From Bradysia coprophila (lineage: Eukaryota > Arthropoda > Insecta > Diptera > Sciaridae): a stretch of DNA of 64,000 bases. A program made the translations under genes and the position numbers. Location: NCBI RefSeq assembly GCF_014529535.1, contig NW_023503746.1:1178001-1242000 (forward strand), read 5' to 3'. The notes beneath the pieces are model-generated. The model saw only the letters and a program-made list of their open reading frames with translations, searched no databases and was not told the origin of the DNA. Numbering within the stretch: the first letter of the stretch is position 1; the number at the start of each line of letters is the position of its first letter. This document shows positions 62,995-64,000 of this stretch, one piece after another.

Positions 62995-64000
62995 CTTTGA
63001 ATTGAACATACGGAAAATTCGTAAAAATTGAGTTAAGCAACGATATGTTGATGACCTACGCATCGCATCTTAAGTGCTCCTCAAAGGATCGGATCGGATT
63101 CATGTCTCTTCGGATGTCTATATAGTATGCTTTACCTTTCCTATCAAGTTCGTAGTAATCGTATTTACCATCGTCATACACTGATATGTCAATGTGCTTG
63201 TTTAAGTTCTTTACCACGGATACGTTGAATTTTACGGGTAAATCACTTGGTATTGCATAGCGTAAATTAAGGCACTCATCGAAGTCAGAATCGTACACTT
63301 CGCGCTCCAGTGTGTCCAATTCCCCCTTTACTAATAAAATTGATTAAAATTTTGAGTAATGTCTTTCTGAGACTGATATGAGATGTAAACTGATCCGAGA
63401 TGACCTGTGATGTCAAATTTTAATTGAATGCATACCCGTCTGAAGTATAGCTGCAAAAGAGATTTCAATCAACTTTTGCAACAATACTTCAAAAGACTTC
63501 AAAATATCGTACGAGCTTAACAGTGTACAAAAGTGAAACTAAATAGTCATGACTTACTGGTTCGGGCTTTGGTTGACTTAGTCACAATTTAATAGGTCTA
63601 ATGAAGCTGTTGTATTGACAGCAACATTAACATCGATTAAACTATGAAAACAGTCAATAAAGCTTGAAATCGGACACCACAAGTAAGTTTAAATCTGTTT
63701 ACAGCGGCTCCAGTCGATCAACTCACTTTCAGCAAGGTTCGTGTACCGTTTAAAGTGTACCTCGTTCGTGAATTTATTGATCAAATATGTGTATGAACCC
63801 ATGCACGTCGTGGTGTTGCAAAAGCGCGATAATATGTTCAGGGCAACGAAATCACCGTTTGCTGGGCTTACAATTTCCAAGCCACATTTGAAAGTGTGGA
63901 CACCGCCGGTACATGATGTCATACGTCGTCTTGGGCAATTGAAATTAAATAAAAATCTATTTCGACCAAATCGTGTACTCACTTGTCACATTCCTGCACA
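62781..64000 (-). CDS. A-B-A-B module protein gene 2, 5' end outside window
   Basis: Minus-strand exons: 64000-63983 (end of an A module, ...QECD, partial), 63929-63703 (B), 63330-63060 (A), 62994-62781 (B, TGA). Phases 2, 1, 2 again fit at every junction. The B modules read VHTFKCGLEIVSPANGDFVA and HPSFSCGYEVIKNETDVSIF; the A module has YDSDFDECLNLRYAIPSDLP and HIDISVYDDGKYDYYEL. Same architecture as gene 1 in the same orientation, clearly a tandem duplicate, though strongly diverged in sequence. The family is not recognised. The signal peptide, if any, lies beyond base 64000. Confidence 0.75.
63060..63330 (-). CDS. Gene 2 exon: A module
   Basis: Acceptor TTATTAG, donor GTAGGT. Encodes KGELDTLEREVYDSDFDECL, then PSDLPVKFNVSVVKNLNKHI, DISVYDDGKYDYYELDRKGK, AYYIDIRRD and EEHLRCD. 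The TAG met in frame at its end is the first part of the intron. Confidence 0.78.
63703..63929 (-). CDS. Gene 2 exon: B module
   Basis: Acceptor GCCCAAG, donor GTAAAC. Encodes RRMTSCTGGVHTFKCGLEIV, SPANGDFVALNILSRFCNTT, TCMGSYTYLINKFTNEVHFK and ESELIDWSR. It has extra Cys (RFCNTTTC), probably a loop disulfide. Confidence 0.75.
63983..64000 (-). CDS. Gene 2 exon: end of an A module (cut by window edge)
   Basis: Only VQECD and two bases are inside the window, then GTGAGT. The phase (2) and the Cys-Asp ending match the end of the A module at 63060 (RCD). Confidence 0.55.

Overview
The window is AT-rich insect DNA, most likely dipteran. The basis is short GT-AG introns, a spectraplakin that reads exon by exon like Drosophila Short stop, and a very dense population of small inverted-repeat transposons. 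A nematoceran such as a fungus gnat is a guess. There are no bacterial features, tRNAs, rRNAs or CRISPR arrays that I can see.

1-22.5 kb (+): the 3' half of short stop (shot). The window opens inside the spectrin-repeat rod (exons 1-3425, 4216-4441, 4507-6466). It then runs through a hinge, two EF-hands (10042-10453), the GAS2 microtubule-binding domain (ending at 10638) and a Ser/Arg/Pro-rich tail with three SxIP-type EB1-binding motifs, stopping at 21211. All proposed junctions keep frame. Splice phases also support alternative 3' structures: a terminal exon with a Cys/His-rich end (11476-11684), two apparently mutually exclusive exons (14033-14196 or 16903-17078), and two frame-neutral cassettes (9081-9125, 19393-19491).

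22.6-52 kb: a repeat-dominated interval holding one convincing small gene, a 129-residue secreted protein (35799-36188, -), and one dead non-LTR retrotransposon end. The rest is nested foldback/TIR elements: a 664-bp sequence in three copies (two forming a foldback), a 147-bp tandem repeat, a hAT-like element full of ~55-bp repeats, a foldback whose empty site is preserved nearby, and a ~2 kb near-perfect palindrome.

52.3-58.4 kb (+): 4-hydroxyphenylpyruvate dioxygenase (hpd, tyrosine catabolism) in six exons with TATA box and poly(A) signals, followed by a broken tandem copy of its 3' end. The first exon has no recognisable splice donor.

60.4-64 kb (-): two tandem genes for an unrecognised family, probably secreted, built from alternating ~85-residue (A) and ~70-residue (B) modules. 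One exon encodes each module, and the intron phases alternate strictly 1-2-1-2. A broken B-like relic lies in an intron. This modular family is the best candidate here for something undescribed.
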